From: Rhizobiaceae bacterium
Lineage (GTDB): Bacteria > Pseudomonadota > Alphaproteobacteria > Rhizobiales > Rhizobiaceae
Direction: 5' to 3'
Assembly (NCBI GenBank): GCA_028281105.1
Contig: JANQKQ010000036.1
Span: 1 to 54,702 of the forward strand
Length of the DNA: 54,702 bases
This document shows, in pieces, positions 24,850 through 33,355 of the stretch (positions are counted from its first letter, which is position 1; every line of letters begins with the position of its first letter). Under the pieces are notes generated by a model. It was given only the letters and a program-made list of their open reading frames with translations, was not told the DNA's origin and made no database searches. A program made the translations under genes and the position numbers.

Positions 24850-25821
24850 TCAACTACTTTCGCTCAGCAATATATCCCGAATCGTCTTGTTCTCGGAGTC
24901 TATCTCCAAGGTCCTCTGCCGCTCCAATTCTTCAAGCGCGCGCTTCTCGTTTTCGGAGAATTCTCTGCTGTCCTTCTTGCGTGGCAGCGTCATCGTGATG
25001 GTCAGCTTGTGAATGTCTTTGCGGATGTTGGTGTTGGTAAACCCGACATCGGCCAGATCGAATCCCGGACCCACCGGAGCTAAATTCAGCTTGAGATCGC
25101 TCTTCCCGGTCAGTTGTGTGGTAAATGTCAACACGTCTGACAGTGTTGGTATTCCATCGTTCTTAACTGACAGATTGGCTGATCGGTCCAAATCCAGGAA
25201 AGTCGTTACCATTTCATCCAGGTTGAGATTGCCGCCCATCGGGAAAGCGAAATTCTTCCCGGTTTCTACTCCAGTACATATGCGATCCGGCAGCAAAGTA
25301 GCCAACCGATTAAAAGTATCAACGATTCTGAAGGTTCGTTTGTTATTGCGTTTTGCGTCAATATCTGTGTCAATATCTATGGTTAGCGGCGCAAAGCGTG
25401 GCCATGTTTGTGCGAGTCCGGCGTTGAGGTCACTATTGTTGTCCTCCGTCATATCAAAATCAAAATCGTAGGCGATGGCCGCGTTTGAGAAACGGTCAAT
25501 TGTCTCAATGTAATCTTCCGGAAAGTTGTTCGATTTGTCGGAAATAGTAACTAATGCATCAGCATATTCGATCTCATTTTTGTTAAGTTTACTTAATATA
25601 TCCAGCAACTTTTCGGATGTTTCTTTATCTGTATCCTCATGAAAAGCCGTGTCTTCAGTAAAATTTCTGAATCTGGTGCGAACAGAGTCGCGAAACTCGC
25701 ATCTGATCTTTTGTACTATCTGCCATGTGTCCAATGCGGTGACGTTTTCCGGAATAGGACGGATGGCGCAGCCTGCGATCGAGGTGCATAGAATAGCGGT
25801 TGTCACAATTGAGCGAATCAT
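24850..25821 (-). CDS. Predicted lipoprotein, unknown
   Basis: 323 residues from ATG 25821, preceded by GGGAGA. Lipoprotein signal peptide ending SIAGC (Cys18). The mature part is hydrophilic and alpha/beta-mixed, with acidic clusters (DFDFDMTEDNNSD, DIDTDIDA) and a coiled-coil-prone C-terminus (ENEKRALEELERQRTLEID). Base composition is clearly AT-richer than the surroundings. No family recognised. It lies downstream of the HEAT/NACHT gene on the same strand (267-nt gap), so it may be its partner; an outer- or inner-membrane periplasmic location is predicted. Confidence 0.75.
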   Translation of the reverse strand: MIRSIVTTAILCTSIAGCAIRPIPENVTALDTWQIVQKIRCEFRDSVRTRFRNFTEDTAFHEDTDKETSEKLLDILSKLNKNEIEYADALVTISDKSNNFPEDYIETIDRFSNAAIAYDFDFDMTEDNNSDLNAGLAQTWPRFAPLTIDIDTDIDAKRNNKRTFRIVDTFNRLATLLPDRICTGVETGKNFAFPMGGNLNLDEMVTTFLDLDRSANLSVKNDGIPTLSDVLTFTTQLTGKSDLKLNLAPVGPGFDLADVGFTNTNIRKDIHKLTITMTLPRKKDSREFSENEKRALEELERQRTLEIDSENKTIRDILLSESS

Positions 25822-26088
25822 TGGTCTCCCCTTTCGACCAACTGCAACGTCGTAGTTTATGGTTAATAAACAGCTAAAACTGCGGTATATGCTTGAACAA
25901 TGAATACGGCTTATCAATTCGTGCTCTACACGGATGGGGATTTAGCTTGATGATTGGCGATTAACTGATTCAGCAGGGCGAAATAGTCGGTAACATGCTG
26001 TGAAATTGTTCGCCTGCCCGCACCAGGGCCGTTGACCGCGTCGGGACGGCCGCTCATGCGAGCGATATCGCGAACCGTTCCGGCGCGT

Positions 26089-29000
26089 TCACGCGGCGGC
26101 GCGTTGATCCAGGAGTAGGACGAACTGGTCGGACAGGGAATGATCGCGGGTTTCGGCGGCGTGCTTGATCAGGAGTTCGCGAAGCGCCAGGGCCTGCGGG
26201 TAGGGCAGCTGGGTGGCGAGCAGCATATAAGCTCCGCGGAAGCGGGCGTCGCGCAGATATTCGATCTGGCGCGAGTGCTGCTTGCCCAGGAACGCCTGGT
26301 GCAGGAAGAAGTCCATGATCTTGTCGTGGCGGAAGTGCTTGACCACGATCGGCTTTCCCTCGGCGTCGCGTCCCGGCCGCGAGATCACCATGCGGTGGTC
26401 CTCCATGCGCGCCAGCTCGTCGATGAATTCTTTCGGTTCGAAATGTTGCTGATCGCTGACGCGCAGCTCGAAGGCGCGCTCCGAAAACTTCTCCAACGGA
26501 AACTCGGCGCCGTTCTGGCGGTGTTTGTAGTCGTCGGCCATCACGCGATATTGCTGTTCGCGCAGGTCGAGAAGGTTCGGGGTCTCGCCCCGGGCCAGCA
26601 TGTCGGAGATCACCGTCAGATCCATCGGGTTGGACAGGGCCCGGCGGGCGGCCGATCGCGCCTCCGTCTCAGCCTCGCCCAGCGCTTGCTCGATATAATC
26701 GGCCACCGCCGCCTCGTAGTCATCGCCGGTGGTGGTTGCGTCTTCGGGCAGCTGGTGGGCGCGTGAAGCAAGAAACTCCCCGATTTGCTCCTCGGCCAGC
26801 GGCTCAAGCACGAACTCTTTGGCGTTGGCCGGCTTTGTCCACTCCATCGGCTGGGTGCTGATCAGCAGGTTGCCGGCGAAGTGCGTGTCGGCAAACTCGA
26901 CGATGCGGGCGTGGACGTCGGCGGCGACTTCGTTGAGCCCGTCGATGACCACGTCGATCGCGCCGGCATAGACCAGGCTTCGAAGGAATTTCGGATCGCG
27001 CGCCGGCCCTTCGAGCTTGGCCTGAATGGCCGCCAGGACGCCGTTTTCGCACTTGGTGGCCGGCAGATACACGATGATGCGCGGCGAGTTGGCGAGCAGG
27101 TGGCGGATGAACATGGTCTTGCCCAGACCGGATTCGCCTTCCAGGACGATCTGCCCTTTGATCTGCGCCAGAGATTCTATCAGATTCGAGGGCTTGGCGT
27201 TGCGCCCTACGCGCACGCGCGTGCCGACGAAATACGCCGATGGGTCGAACTCCCCTAGATGCGCGTCGGCCAGCAACGGTATGCGGAACGGCTTGAACAG
27301 GCGACGCCGCAGGAAAGGCACCCAGGCGAGCAGAAGAGGCACGTAGCCGAACCCGACGAACCACCGCACCCACTTGTTCCAGAAGAAGAACGTCTGCACA
27401 GGCCGCGAGTGGGGATAGACGAAGATCAGCAGGGTCCACAGGGTGACGTGTGCTCCCCAACCAAGGAGGGTCGCCCGGGCAAGCTCGTTCGGCTCGAGAT
27501 CATCCGCTATGGCGGACATCCTGTCCGAGTGCGCGGTACGCCCATGGGCTTCCAACGCGCCGGCGAGGCGCTTCAGCAGTGGAATGTCGTTGACCGTGAG
27601 GTTCGCCTGCCCCTCGCTAGCGACTTTGTCCGCGGCATCCGCAATCTTGAACGAAAGATTGCTACGGGCATCCATCACCGGCAGCGCACCCACAAATGTG
27701 GTCAACGTCGCCCTGACTCGGTCTGGATCATCTTTCAGTCCCTCAATGGGCAACTCGCTGGGGCTCCCCAACCAGTCGACGAGAATTTGGTAATCTTGCG
27801 AACCTCCCGAGAGAAAACGCGCCCAGATGCGGGCTTCGGGCACTTTACTGGGGAAACGTTCCGCCAGATCGAGCAGAGCGATCGAGAGGGGCAGCGACGG
27901 CTCGGTAACGTTTGCCGAAATTTTGGAAATCGCCTCACTGGCTGCATTGCTGACATCGGAATCGCGATCACCAATGGCCGCCACCAGTCCCGAAATTGCG
28001 CTGGCATCCGTTGCCGCGCCGTCGATCTCACCGAGCGCCTGCGCGGCTTTCTCGCGAACCTGCCAGTCCCTGTGCGACAGCGCTTCGACCAGCATTGGTA
28101 CCGCCTGATCCGCTGCAGCGCGATCGAATCTCGCCAGTATGCGTGCCGCCTCCGCCCTCATTTGCCAGTGATCGTGTGAAAGCGTCTCGACAAGCATCGG
28201 CGCCACCTGCTCCGCCGCCGAATCGTCGATCTCATCGAGCACCTGTGCGGCTTCTTGGCGAGCCTGCCATTCGACGTGTGAAAGCACCTCGACAAGCATT
28301 GGCACCGCCTGCTCCGCCGCCGCGCGATCAACACTCGTCAGCGTGCGTGCCGCCTCCACCCGAACTCGCCATTCCTCGTTTGAAAGCGCTTCGACAAGCA
28401 CCGGAACCGTCACCGCGCCATCGAACTTTTCCAAAGTCTCCTTGGCCGCCTGGCGCACATCTGGAGTAGGATCACCCAAGGCCAACACAAGCGTCGGCAC
28501 CGCCTGTTCCGCCGCTGCTTCGTCGATCTCGCCGAGCGTCTCTGCGGCTCCCTGGCGAACCCGCCATCGGCCGCGTGAAAGCGCTTCGATAAGCATCGGC
28601 ACCGCCTGCTCCACCGCCGCGCGATCGACTCTCGCTAGCATGCGTGCCGCCTCCATCCGAACTCGCGATTCCTCGTGTGAAAGCGCTTCGACAAGCACCG
28701 GGATCGCCATCGCGCCATCGAGCTTGTCCAAAGCCTCCCTAGCTGCTCGGCGAACATCCGAATCGTCATCATCAACCGCCGCTACGAGCGCCGAAAATGC
28801 AGGTGCATCTGCTATTGCTTCGTTGATCTCACCGAGCGCCTGGGCGGCTTCCTGACGAATCTGCCATTCGCCATGTGAAAGCGCTTCGACTAGCATCGGC
28901 GCCGCCTGCTTCGCCGCCGCATCGTCGGCCTCGCCGAGCGCATGCGCTGCCCGTACACGAACTTGCCATTCCTCGTGTGAAAGCAATTCGACAAGCATCG

Positions 29001-30060
29001 GCACCGCCTGTTTCGCCGCCGCGCGATCGATTCTCGACAGCGTACGCGTCGCCTCCAACCGAACTCGCCATCTCCCGCTTGAAAGCGCTGCGACAAGCAT
29101 CGGAACCGTCACCGCGCCATTGAGCTTTTCCAAAGTCTCCCCGACTGCCTGGCGCACATCTGGATCAGGATCAGCCAAGGCCACGACAAGCATCGGCACT
29201 GCCTGCTCCGCCGCCGCTTCGTCGATCTTGCCGAACGCCTGTGCGGCTCCCTGGCGAACCCGCCAATCCCTGTATGAAAGCGCCTCGACAAGCATCGGAA
29301 CGGCTTGCGCTGCCGCTGCGCTATCGATGCCGGAAAGGACCCATACCGCATCGAGCCGAACCTGCATGCTGTCATGCGAAAGCATATCGACCAGCATTGG
29401 AACTGCCTGCGCGGCTGATACGCTATTGAGCCCGCTGAGCATGCGTGCCGCCTCAATCCGAGCCGGCCAATCGTCATGTGAGAGCGCATCGATGAGCATT
29501 GGAACGGCCGCGCTAGTGAGCTTGTTCACAGCCTCCCGGGCTGCCTGCCGGACATCGGAGTCATTATCATATACCGCTGCCGCCAGCGCCGAGAATACCC
29601 GCGCATCCGCCGCGGCGCCGTCGATCTCACCGAGCGCCTGGGCCGCCCTCCACCGGACCCGCCATTCGTCCTCATGTGAAAGCGCATCGACGAGCATGGG
29701 AAAAACAGTCTTATCCGCCGCACGCCAAAACTGTATTGGAATGACAGTGGGTGCCAGCACCTTGATCCGATCGTCGCTCTCTCGCGCTATCGCCGACAAG
29801 CCAGCTCTGTGCCAGCCTGGCGCATCGTCGGCGGCGCTGGCCGCAACCTTGATCCGATCGTCGGTCTCCCGCGATATCACCCGCAACTCGGCCTGCCGCC
29901 AGCCTGGCGCATCATCGGCGGCTACGGCGGTCGGAGTATCATGCACCAAGCCAAGGACCAGGATTCCAAGACAAAGCCCGCATGAAACCAGGGCGTGAAA
30001 TACCCGGGCTGCGCCTCTAAAGGCCAAGTTGCGGAAAAAGACGCGGTTTGCAGAACTCAA
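26089..30060 (-). CDS. HEAT-repeat/NACHT-like STAND NTPase with membrane segments
   Basis: 1323 residues. N-terminal signal-like hydrophobic segment (about 22-40) with AVA-type cleavage site; two copies of a roughly 28-residue unit (ADDAPGW..., to about 100); 18 HEAT/PBS-lyase-type repeats of 31-35 residues (about 118-725), very alike (VPMLVEALSH..VR..AA..L); a helical region; two hydrophobic segments (about 878-898 and 910-925) followed by RRRLFKPFR; then a NACHT-like ATPase with Walker A EGESGLGKT (about 973-981), Walker B VVIDGLNE (about 1035-1042), LLISTQP, and a C-terminal helical part with VVKHFRHDKIMDFF. STAND NTPases with repeat sensors serve in bacterial antiphage defence and regulation; here the HEAT block precedes the ATPase. 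Topology is unclear. It lies opposite to the flanking phage-like genes. Confidence 0.85.
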   Translation of the reverse strand: MSSANRVFFRNLAFRGAARVFHALVSCGLCLGILVLGLVHDTPTAVAADDAPGWRQAELRVISRETDDRIKVAASAADDAPGWHRAGLSAIARESDDRIKVLAPTVIPIQFWRAADKTVFPMLVDALSHEDEWRVRWRAAQALGEIDGAAADARVFSALAAAVYDNDSDVRQAAREAVNKLTSAAVPMLIDALSHDDWPARIEAARMLSGLNSVSAAQAVPMLVDMLSHDSMQVRLDAVWVLSGIDSAAAAQAVPMLVEALSYRDWRVRQGAAQAFGKIDEAAAEQAVPMLVVALADPDPDVRQAVGETLEKLNGAVTVPMLVAALSSGRWRVRLEATRTLSRIDRAAAKQAVPMLVELLSHEEWQVRVRAAHALGEADDAAAKQAAPMLVEALSHGEWQIRQEAAQALGEINEAIADAPAFSALVAAVDDDDSDVRRAAREALDKLDGAMAIPVLVEALSHEESRVRMEAARMLARVDRAAVEQAVPMLIEALSRGRWRVRQGAAETLGEIDEAAAEQAVPTLVLALGDPTPDVRQAAKETLEKFDGAVTVPVLVEALSNEEWRVRVEAARTLTSVDRAAAEQAVPMLVEVLSHVEWQARQEAAQVLDEIDDSAAEQVAPMLVETLSHDHWQMRAEAARILARFDRAAADQAVPMLVEALSHRDWQVREKAAQALGEIDGAATDASAISGLVAAIGDRDSDVSNAASEAISKISANVTEPSLPLSIALLDLAERFPSKVPEARIWARFLSGGSQDYQILVDWLGSPSELPIEGLKDDPDRVRATLTTFVGALPVMDARSNLSFKIADAADKVASEGQANLTVNDIPLLKRLAGALEAHGRTAHSDRMSAIADDLEPNELARATLLGWGAHVTLWTLLIFVYPHSRPVQTFFFWNKWVRWFVGFGYVPLLLAWVPFLRRRLFKPFRIPLLADAHLGEFDPSAYFVGTRVRVGRNAKPSNLIESLAQIKGQIVLEGESGLGKTMFIRHLLANSPRIIVYLPATKCENGVLAAIQAKLEGPARDPKFLRSLVYAGAIDVVIDGLNEVAADVHARIVEFADTHFAGNLLISTQPMEWTKPANAKEFVLEPLAEEQIGEFLASRAHQLPEDATTTGDDYEAAVADYIEQALGEAETEARSAARRALSNPMDLTVISDMLARGETPNLLDLREQQYRVMADDYKHRQNGAEFPLEKFSERAFELRVSDQQHFEPKEFIDELARMEDHRMVISRPGRDAEGKPIVVKHFRHDKIMDFFLHQAFLGKQHSRQIEYLRDARFRGAYMLLATQLPYPQALALRELLIKHAAETRDHSLSDQFVLLLDQRAAA

Positions 30061-30320
30061 GATACGTCCCCAAGATTGGAAATTCTTCTAGAAGATAGCT
30101 TCCCGGTCTGCGCGGGTCACCATCTGCCGCTGTTTTTCTATTGAACTGCCTTGGGAAGGGTAAAGGTATCGTAGGTTGTGTGCAAATCGGAGCAACAATT
30201 CTCCCAAAAATAGTTGCGGCGCAGGCCCAAACCGAAGTCAAGTCAGTCGGACGACATCCGAAAAACACTCGTTTTCAACCGTTTGACATAACATAATATT
30301 TTCCACCCCGATCACCCCGA

Positions 30321-30342
30321 CCCGCCCCACGGCGGGTTTTTT
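30321..30342 (+). terminator. Intrinsic terminator upstream of the lysis module
   Basis: CCCGCC-CCAC-GGCGGG stem followed by TTTTTT. No plus-strand gene ends nearby (the adjacent gene runs the other way), so it would stop transcripts entering the lysis module. The rest of the 30061-30362 gap shows no gene. Confidence 0.8.
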
Positions 30343-30362
30343 CATGCGCGAAGGAACCATCC

Positions 30363-30671
30363 ATGCCTACCCCGAAAATCGACGAGAAACATCAGCGCCG
30401 CCTGGCCGATCTCGGCTTGTATGCCGGCGCGATCGACGGGCTGAAGGGCCGCAAGACCAACGCCGCGATCAAGGCGTTCCGCGTCCGCCACGGCCTGGGC
30501 GCTTCGGTGAAGGTGGACGCGACGCTGATCGCGCGGCTGCAGACCGAGTGGGGTCGCTGGGCGCAGCCGGTTCCCGCGCCGGCTGCGGATGAGGAGTCCG
30601 TCAACTGGCCGATATGGGGACTGCTGGCGCTGCTCGCGCTGGCCGCCGCCTGGGGCTGGTTGGCGCGCTAG
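30363..30671 (+). CDS. Peptidoglycan-binding-like protein with C-terminal membrane anchor
   Basis: 102 residues. The N-terminal half resembles a PGBD_1 peptidoglycan-binding helix bundle (RRLADLGLYAGAIDGLKG, TNAAIKAFRVRHGL). A proline/alanine linker leads to one C-terminal span (about 81-99, WPIWGLLALLALAAAWGWL). AAGGA precedes the start. First gene of a lysis-type module, 14 nt before the next; it could be a spanin- or signal-anchor-like accessory. The fusion of a wall-binding domain to a tail anchor is unusual. Confidence 0.75.
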   Translation: MPTPKIDEKHQRRLADLGLYAGAIDGLKGRKTNAAIKAFRVRHGLGASVKVDATLIARLQTEWGRWAQPVPAPAADEESVNWPIWGLLALLALAAAWGWLAR

Positions 30672-30685
30672 CGGGAGTACCGGTC

Positions 30686-32302
30686 ATGAGCGCAACCACC
30701 GCCGTCTTCGCCGGCCTGTTCAGCGCGCTCAACCCGCGCTATGCCGCGGGCACCCGTGCGATCGCCGGGCAAATCGAGGGCGCCGCCCACTACGCCTCGG
30801 CCACCGGCTACGCCGACTGGGCCGACGTGGCCGGGCAGATTGAACGCGACCACGCCGCCGGCGCACTTGCCCGGCCGCTGTCGCTGATCGGCCATTCCAA
30901 CGGCGTCTACGCCATCCTGAAGATCGCCGAACGGCTGGCCAAGGCCGGCATCGAGGTCGACTATCTGGCCGCGATCGACAAGACGCTCAAGCGCTGTCCG
31001 CCCGCCGGCGCCAACGTCAAGCTGGCGCACGATTTCTACGCCGGCCTGTCGCGGGTCGCCTTCGCCGATGATTTTCCCGGCGAGCGCAAGTTCTTCGACC
31101 TGGACAAGATCGTCGGCGATGTCGGCCACGTGGAGGCCGCCCAGATCGACTTCACCCAGCGCACCATTGTCGACACTGTAACGCGACTGGCCGGGGGCAC
31201 GCCGGCGGATCCAAGGTCGGCCGTCGAACCGTTCTACATCGGCGAGGGCCGCCGGCTGGACGACGGCGATTTCGCCGCGATGTCGGCCCGGCACGAGATT
31301 CCCGAATATCTTCTGCGCGCGGTGGTGCAGGTCGAAGCCGCCGGCAAGGGCTCGCATTCGTCGGGCGCGCTGGTGTTCCGCTACGAGCTGCACAAGGCCT
31401 ACCAGTTCTCGCGCGGGGCGAAGCGGGGCGAGCTGGTCGCAGCCGGCCTGGCGAACCCGTCCTACAAGGCCGCGCTCGCCTGGCCCCACGCCAACTCCTA
31501 TCCGCACCTGGAGCGCGCCGCCGCCGTCGCCGGCGAAGAACTTGCCTGTCTCGCTTCGTCCTGGGGCCTGGGCCAGATCATGGGCTTCAACCACCGCGCC
31601 GTCGGCTTCGACACCGCGCTCGCGATGGTGCGCCGCCTGGCCGCGTCGGAGGCCGACCAGGTCGAGGCGATGATCGCCTTCATCGGCTCGAAGGGCCTGA
31701 AGGACGATCTGCTGGCCGGGCGCTGGGACGCTTTTGCGCGGGGCTACAACGGCCGGGCGTACAAGGCCAACCGCTACGACGAGAAGCTGGCCGACGCAGC
31801 CGCGTTCTGGAAGGCGCGGCTGGGTGCCGGCATCGCCGACGAGCCGCAGCCCGCACCGCCGGACCCCGGCCTGCCGCCCTCCGACCCGCCAATCGCGATC
31901 GAGGCCGGCGCGCTGACCCTGGACCGGCTGCGCGCGCTCGACAGCGGCGACTTGCGCGCGGCTACCCGGACCGCCGCCGACCTCATCAAGCTGGCAAGCC
32001 TGGTGCTCGACGAGCGAGAGGCCTCGCCGGGAAAAGCGACATCACAGGGCGGCCGATTCCTCCCACCCCCACCAAAGGAGCAAACGATGGGAACCACCCT
32101 CAATCTCAAGTCCAAGACCTTCTGGGTCGGCGCGCTGATGGCGATCGCCGGCGCCGCCGTGGGCATCCTGCCCGAGGGCAATGCGATCGCCGACATCGCC
32201 CGGTCCTTCTATCCCAACGCCGACGCCGGCACCCTGCTCACCGGCGGGCTCGCCATCATCTTCGGCCGCGAGGCGATCGCCAAGAACGGCCTGGGCAAAT
32301 AG
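30686..32302 (+). CDS. Phage lysin: alpha/beta hydrolase, N-acetylmuramidase, holin-like tail
   Basis: 538 residues from ATG 30686 (GGGAG 8 nt upstream; an earlier in-frame ATG at 30614 overlaps the previous gene). Residues 1-165: small alpha/beta hydrolase with LSLIGHSNG (Ser71), AAIDKT (Asp98) and VGHVEAAQ (His148). Residues about 200-395: DUF3380-type N-acetylmuramidase (IPEYLLRAVVQVEAAGKG with catalytic Glu217; SSWGLGQIMGFN; ARGYNGRAYKANRYDEKLA). A proline-rich linker and a helix follow. Residues 468-538: holin-like membrane segment. The wall-lytic function is secure; the hydrolase may cut a lipid or ester link, as LysB enzymes do. The C-terminal part may also be made alone (next entry). 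Confidence 0.85.
   Translation: MSATTAVFAGLFSALNPRYAAGTRAIAGQIEGAAHYASATGYADWADVAGQIERDHAAGALARPLSLIGHSNGVYAILKIAERLAKAGIEVDYLAAIDKTLKRCPPAGANVKLAHDFYAGLSRVAFADDFPGERKFFDLDKIVGDVGHVEAAQIDFTQRTIVDTVTRLAGGTPADPRSAVEPFYIGEGRRLDDGDFAAMSARHEIPEYLLRAVVQVEAAGKGSHSSGALVFRYELHKAYQFSRGAKRGELVAAGLANPSYKAALAWPHANSYPHLERAAAVAGEELACLASSWGLGQIMGFNHRAVGFDTALAMVRRLAASEADQVEAMIAFIGSKGLKDDLLAGRWDAFARGYNGRAYKANRYDEKLADAAAFWKARLGAGIADEPQPAPPDPGLPPSDPPIAIEAGALTLDRLRALDSGDLRAATRTAADLIKLASLVLDEREASPGKATSQGGRFLPPPPKEQTMGTTLNLKSKTFWVGALMAIAGAAVGILPEGNAIADIARSFYPNADAGTLLTGGLAIIFGREAIAKNGLGK
32087..32302 (+). CDS. Holin-like membrane protein from an internal in-frame start
   Basis: 71 residues starting at the ATG within the lysin frame. 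AAAGGAG (32074-32080) stands 6 nt upstream, a near-perfect ribosome site, and in the long frame these bases are read as PKEQT. The product has one or two spans (FWVGALMAIAGAAVGIL and TLLTGGLAIIFGREAI), a common shape for small holin-like proteins in muramidase modules. Either the muramidase stop was lost and both forms are made, or the fusion is the normal product. Confidence 0.65.
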   Translation: MGTTLNLKSKTFWVGALMAIAGAAVGILPEGNAIADIARSFYPNADAGTLLTGGLAIIFGREAIAKNGLGK

Positions 32303-32334
32303 CCGCTCGCGGCCCTGACGAAAGGAGCGGCGAC

Positions 32335-32652
32335 ATGAGGTTCGCAATCCTACCAGCGGCGCTTGCCGTCGCTCTTTCCATCGCGCCTGCCGCGCCGCGC
32401 GCCCACGCGCAGATGCGCTGCGGGCCGGTTCAGGCCGTCCAGCAGGCCCTGGCCGACAAGCACGGCGAGACGACCGCCTTCCACGGCCTGACCGCCGCCG
32501 GCCGGTCGTTCATGCTGTTCGCCGATCCCGAGGACGGCAGTTGGACGGCGGTGATGATCGACGGCGCCCGCGCGCTCGCCTGCCTGATCGCCGCCGGCGA
32601 GGACGGCGCGCTCATCGACCAGGCGCCCGCGCAAAAGGGCGAGGCAAGCTGA
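32335..32652 (+). CDS. Small secreted protein in lysis module
   Basis: 105 residues. AAAGGAG 7 nt before the ATG. Signal peptide (LPAALAVALSIAPAAPRAHA|QM) and a short mature domain with two cysteines (MRCGPVQ and ALACLIA). No family recognised. Its stop overlaps the next start (TGATG). Similar small secreted proteins accompany phage lysis genes; the function is unknown. Confidence 0.75.
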   Translation: MRFAILPAALAVALSIAPAAPRAHAQMRCGPVQAVQQALADKHGETTAFHGLTAAGRSFMLFADPEDGSWTAVMIDGARALACLIAAGEDGALIDQAPAQKGEAS

Positions 32653-32909
32653 TGAGCGGCGCGATCACCTGGGAGCAGGTCGCCTCGCTGATCGGCGTGT
32701 TCGGTGCGTTGTCGCTGATATGGTGGCGCATCCACGCGCGCATCAACCAGGTCGACCGCTCGCTGCAGCAATACAAGACCTATGTGGCCGAACACTTCGT
32801 CTCCGAACACACCATGCGCGAAATCGAAGAACGCATCTCCCGCGACATCCGCGGCCTGGGCGAACGCGTAGACAAGGTGCTGGAGCGGCTGCCCATGGCG
32901 GGGCGGTGA
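32652..32909 (+). CDS. Small membrane coiled-coil protein, end of lysis module
   Basis: 85 residues. One N-terminal span (about 8-26, VASLIGVFGALSLIWWRI) followed by a helical coiled-coil-prone tail (INQVDRSLQQYKTYVAEHF, REIEERISRDIRGLGERVDK). This shape is common in phage lysis and tail-proximal modules (spanin- or Rz-like accessory). It is translationally coupled to the preceding gene and ends 14 nt before the convergent response-regulator gene. Confidence 0.75.
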   Translation: MSGAITWEQVASLIGVFGALSLIWWRIHARINQVDRSLQQYKTYVAEHFVSEHTMREIEERISRDIRGLGERVDKVLERLPMAGR

Positions 32910-32923
32910 GGGGCGGTCCGCCC

Positions 32924-33355
32924 CTATCCCGGAGGCAGTTTGACGATGGAGAACCAGAAGTCCTCCAGGCTGGAGACGATCTTGATGAAGCCGTCCATGT
33001 CGACGGGCTTCTGGATGTAGCTGTTGGCGTGGCGATCGTAGCTTCTGACCACGTCGCGCTCGGCGTCCGATGAGGTGAGGATCACCACCGGAATGCGTTT
33101 GAGGTTTTCGTCGCCCTTGATCGCCGCCAGCACCTCGTGGCCGCTCAGACGCGGAAGGTTGAGGTCGAGCAGGATCAGGTCCGGCCGGTTCCTGTCGGCG
33201 TGGGCGTCTCGCCGGAACAGATAGTCAAGCGCCTCCTCCCCGGTGGTCACCACGTAAAGCGTGTTGGAAAGCTTGACTTCCAACAGCGCCTCCTGGGTCA
33301 GCCTGACATCGGCGGGATTGTCCTCAACAAGTAAAACTTCAATTGGCTCGGCCAT
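32924..33355 (-). CDS. Rcp1-like single-domain response regulator
   Basis: 143 residues, receiver only: acidic pocket VEDNPAD (10-16), phospho-acceptor Asp64 in [11 protein letters not shown], Thr/Ser in [12 protein letters not shown] and conserved Lys in YIQKPVD. The C-terminal [14 protein letters not shown] is typical of receivers paired with phytochrome-like kinases. The ATG lies inside the kinase gene (17-nt overlap), so the kinase is its cognate donor. No output domain; it probably acts by protein contact or phosphotransfer. Confidence 0.92.
   Translation of the reverse strand: MAEPIEVLLVEDNPADVRLTQEALLEVKLSNTLYVVTTGEEALDYLFRRDAHADRNRPDLILLDLNLPRLSGHEVLAAIKGDENLKRIPVVILTSSDAERDVVRSYDRHANSYIQKPVDMDGFIKIVSSLEDFWFSIVKLPPG

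Noticed and set aside
29120-29998. 292-residue plus-strand frame opposite the HEAT array
   Set aside because: Serine/alanine/threonine-rich repeats mirror the HEAT repeats of the minus strand; no independent coding signal.
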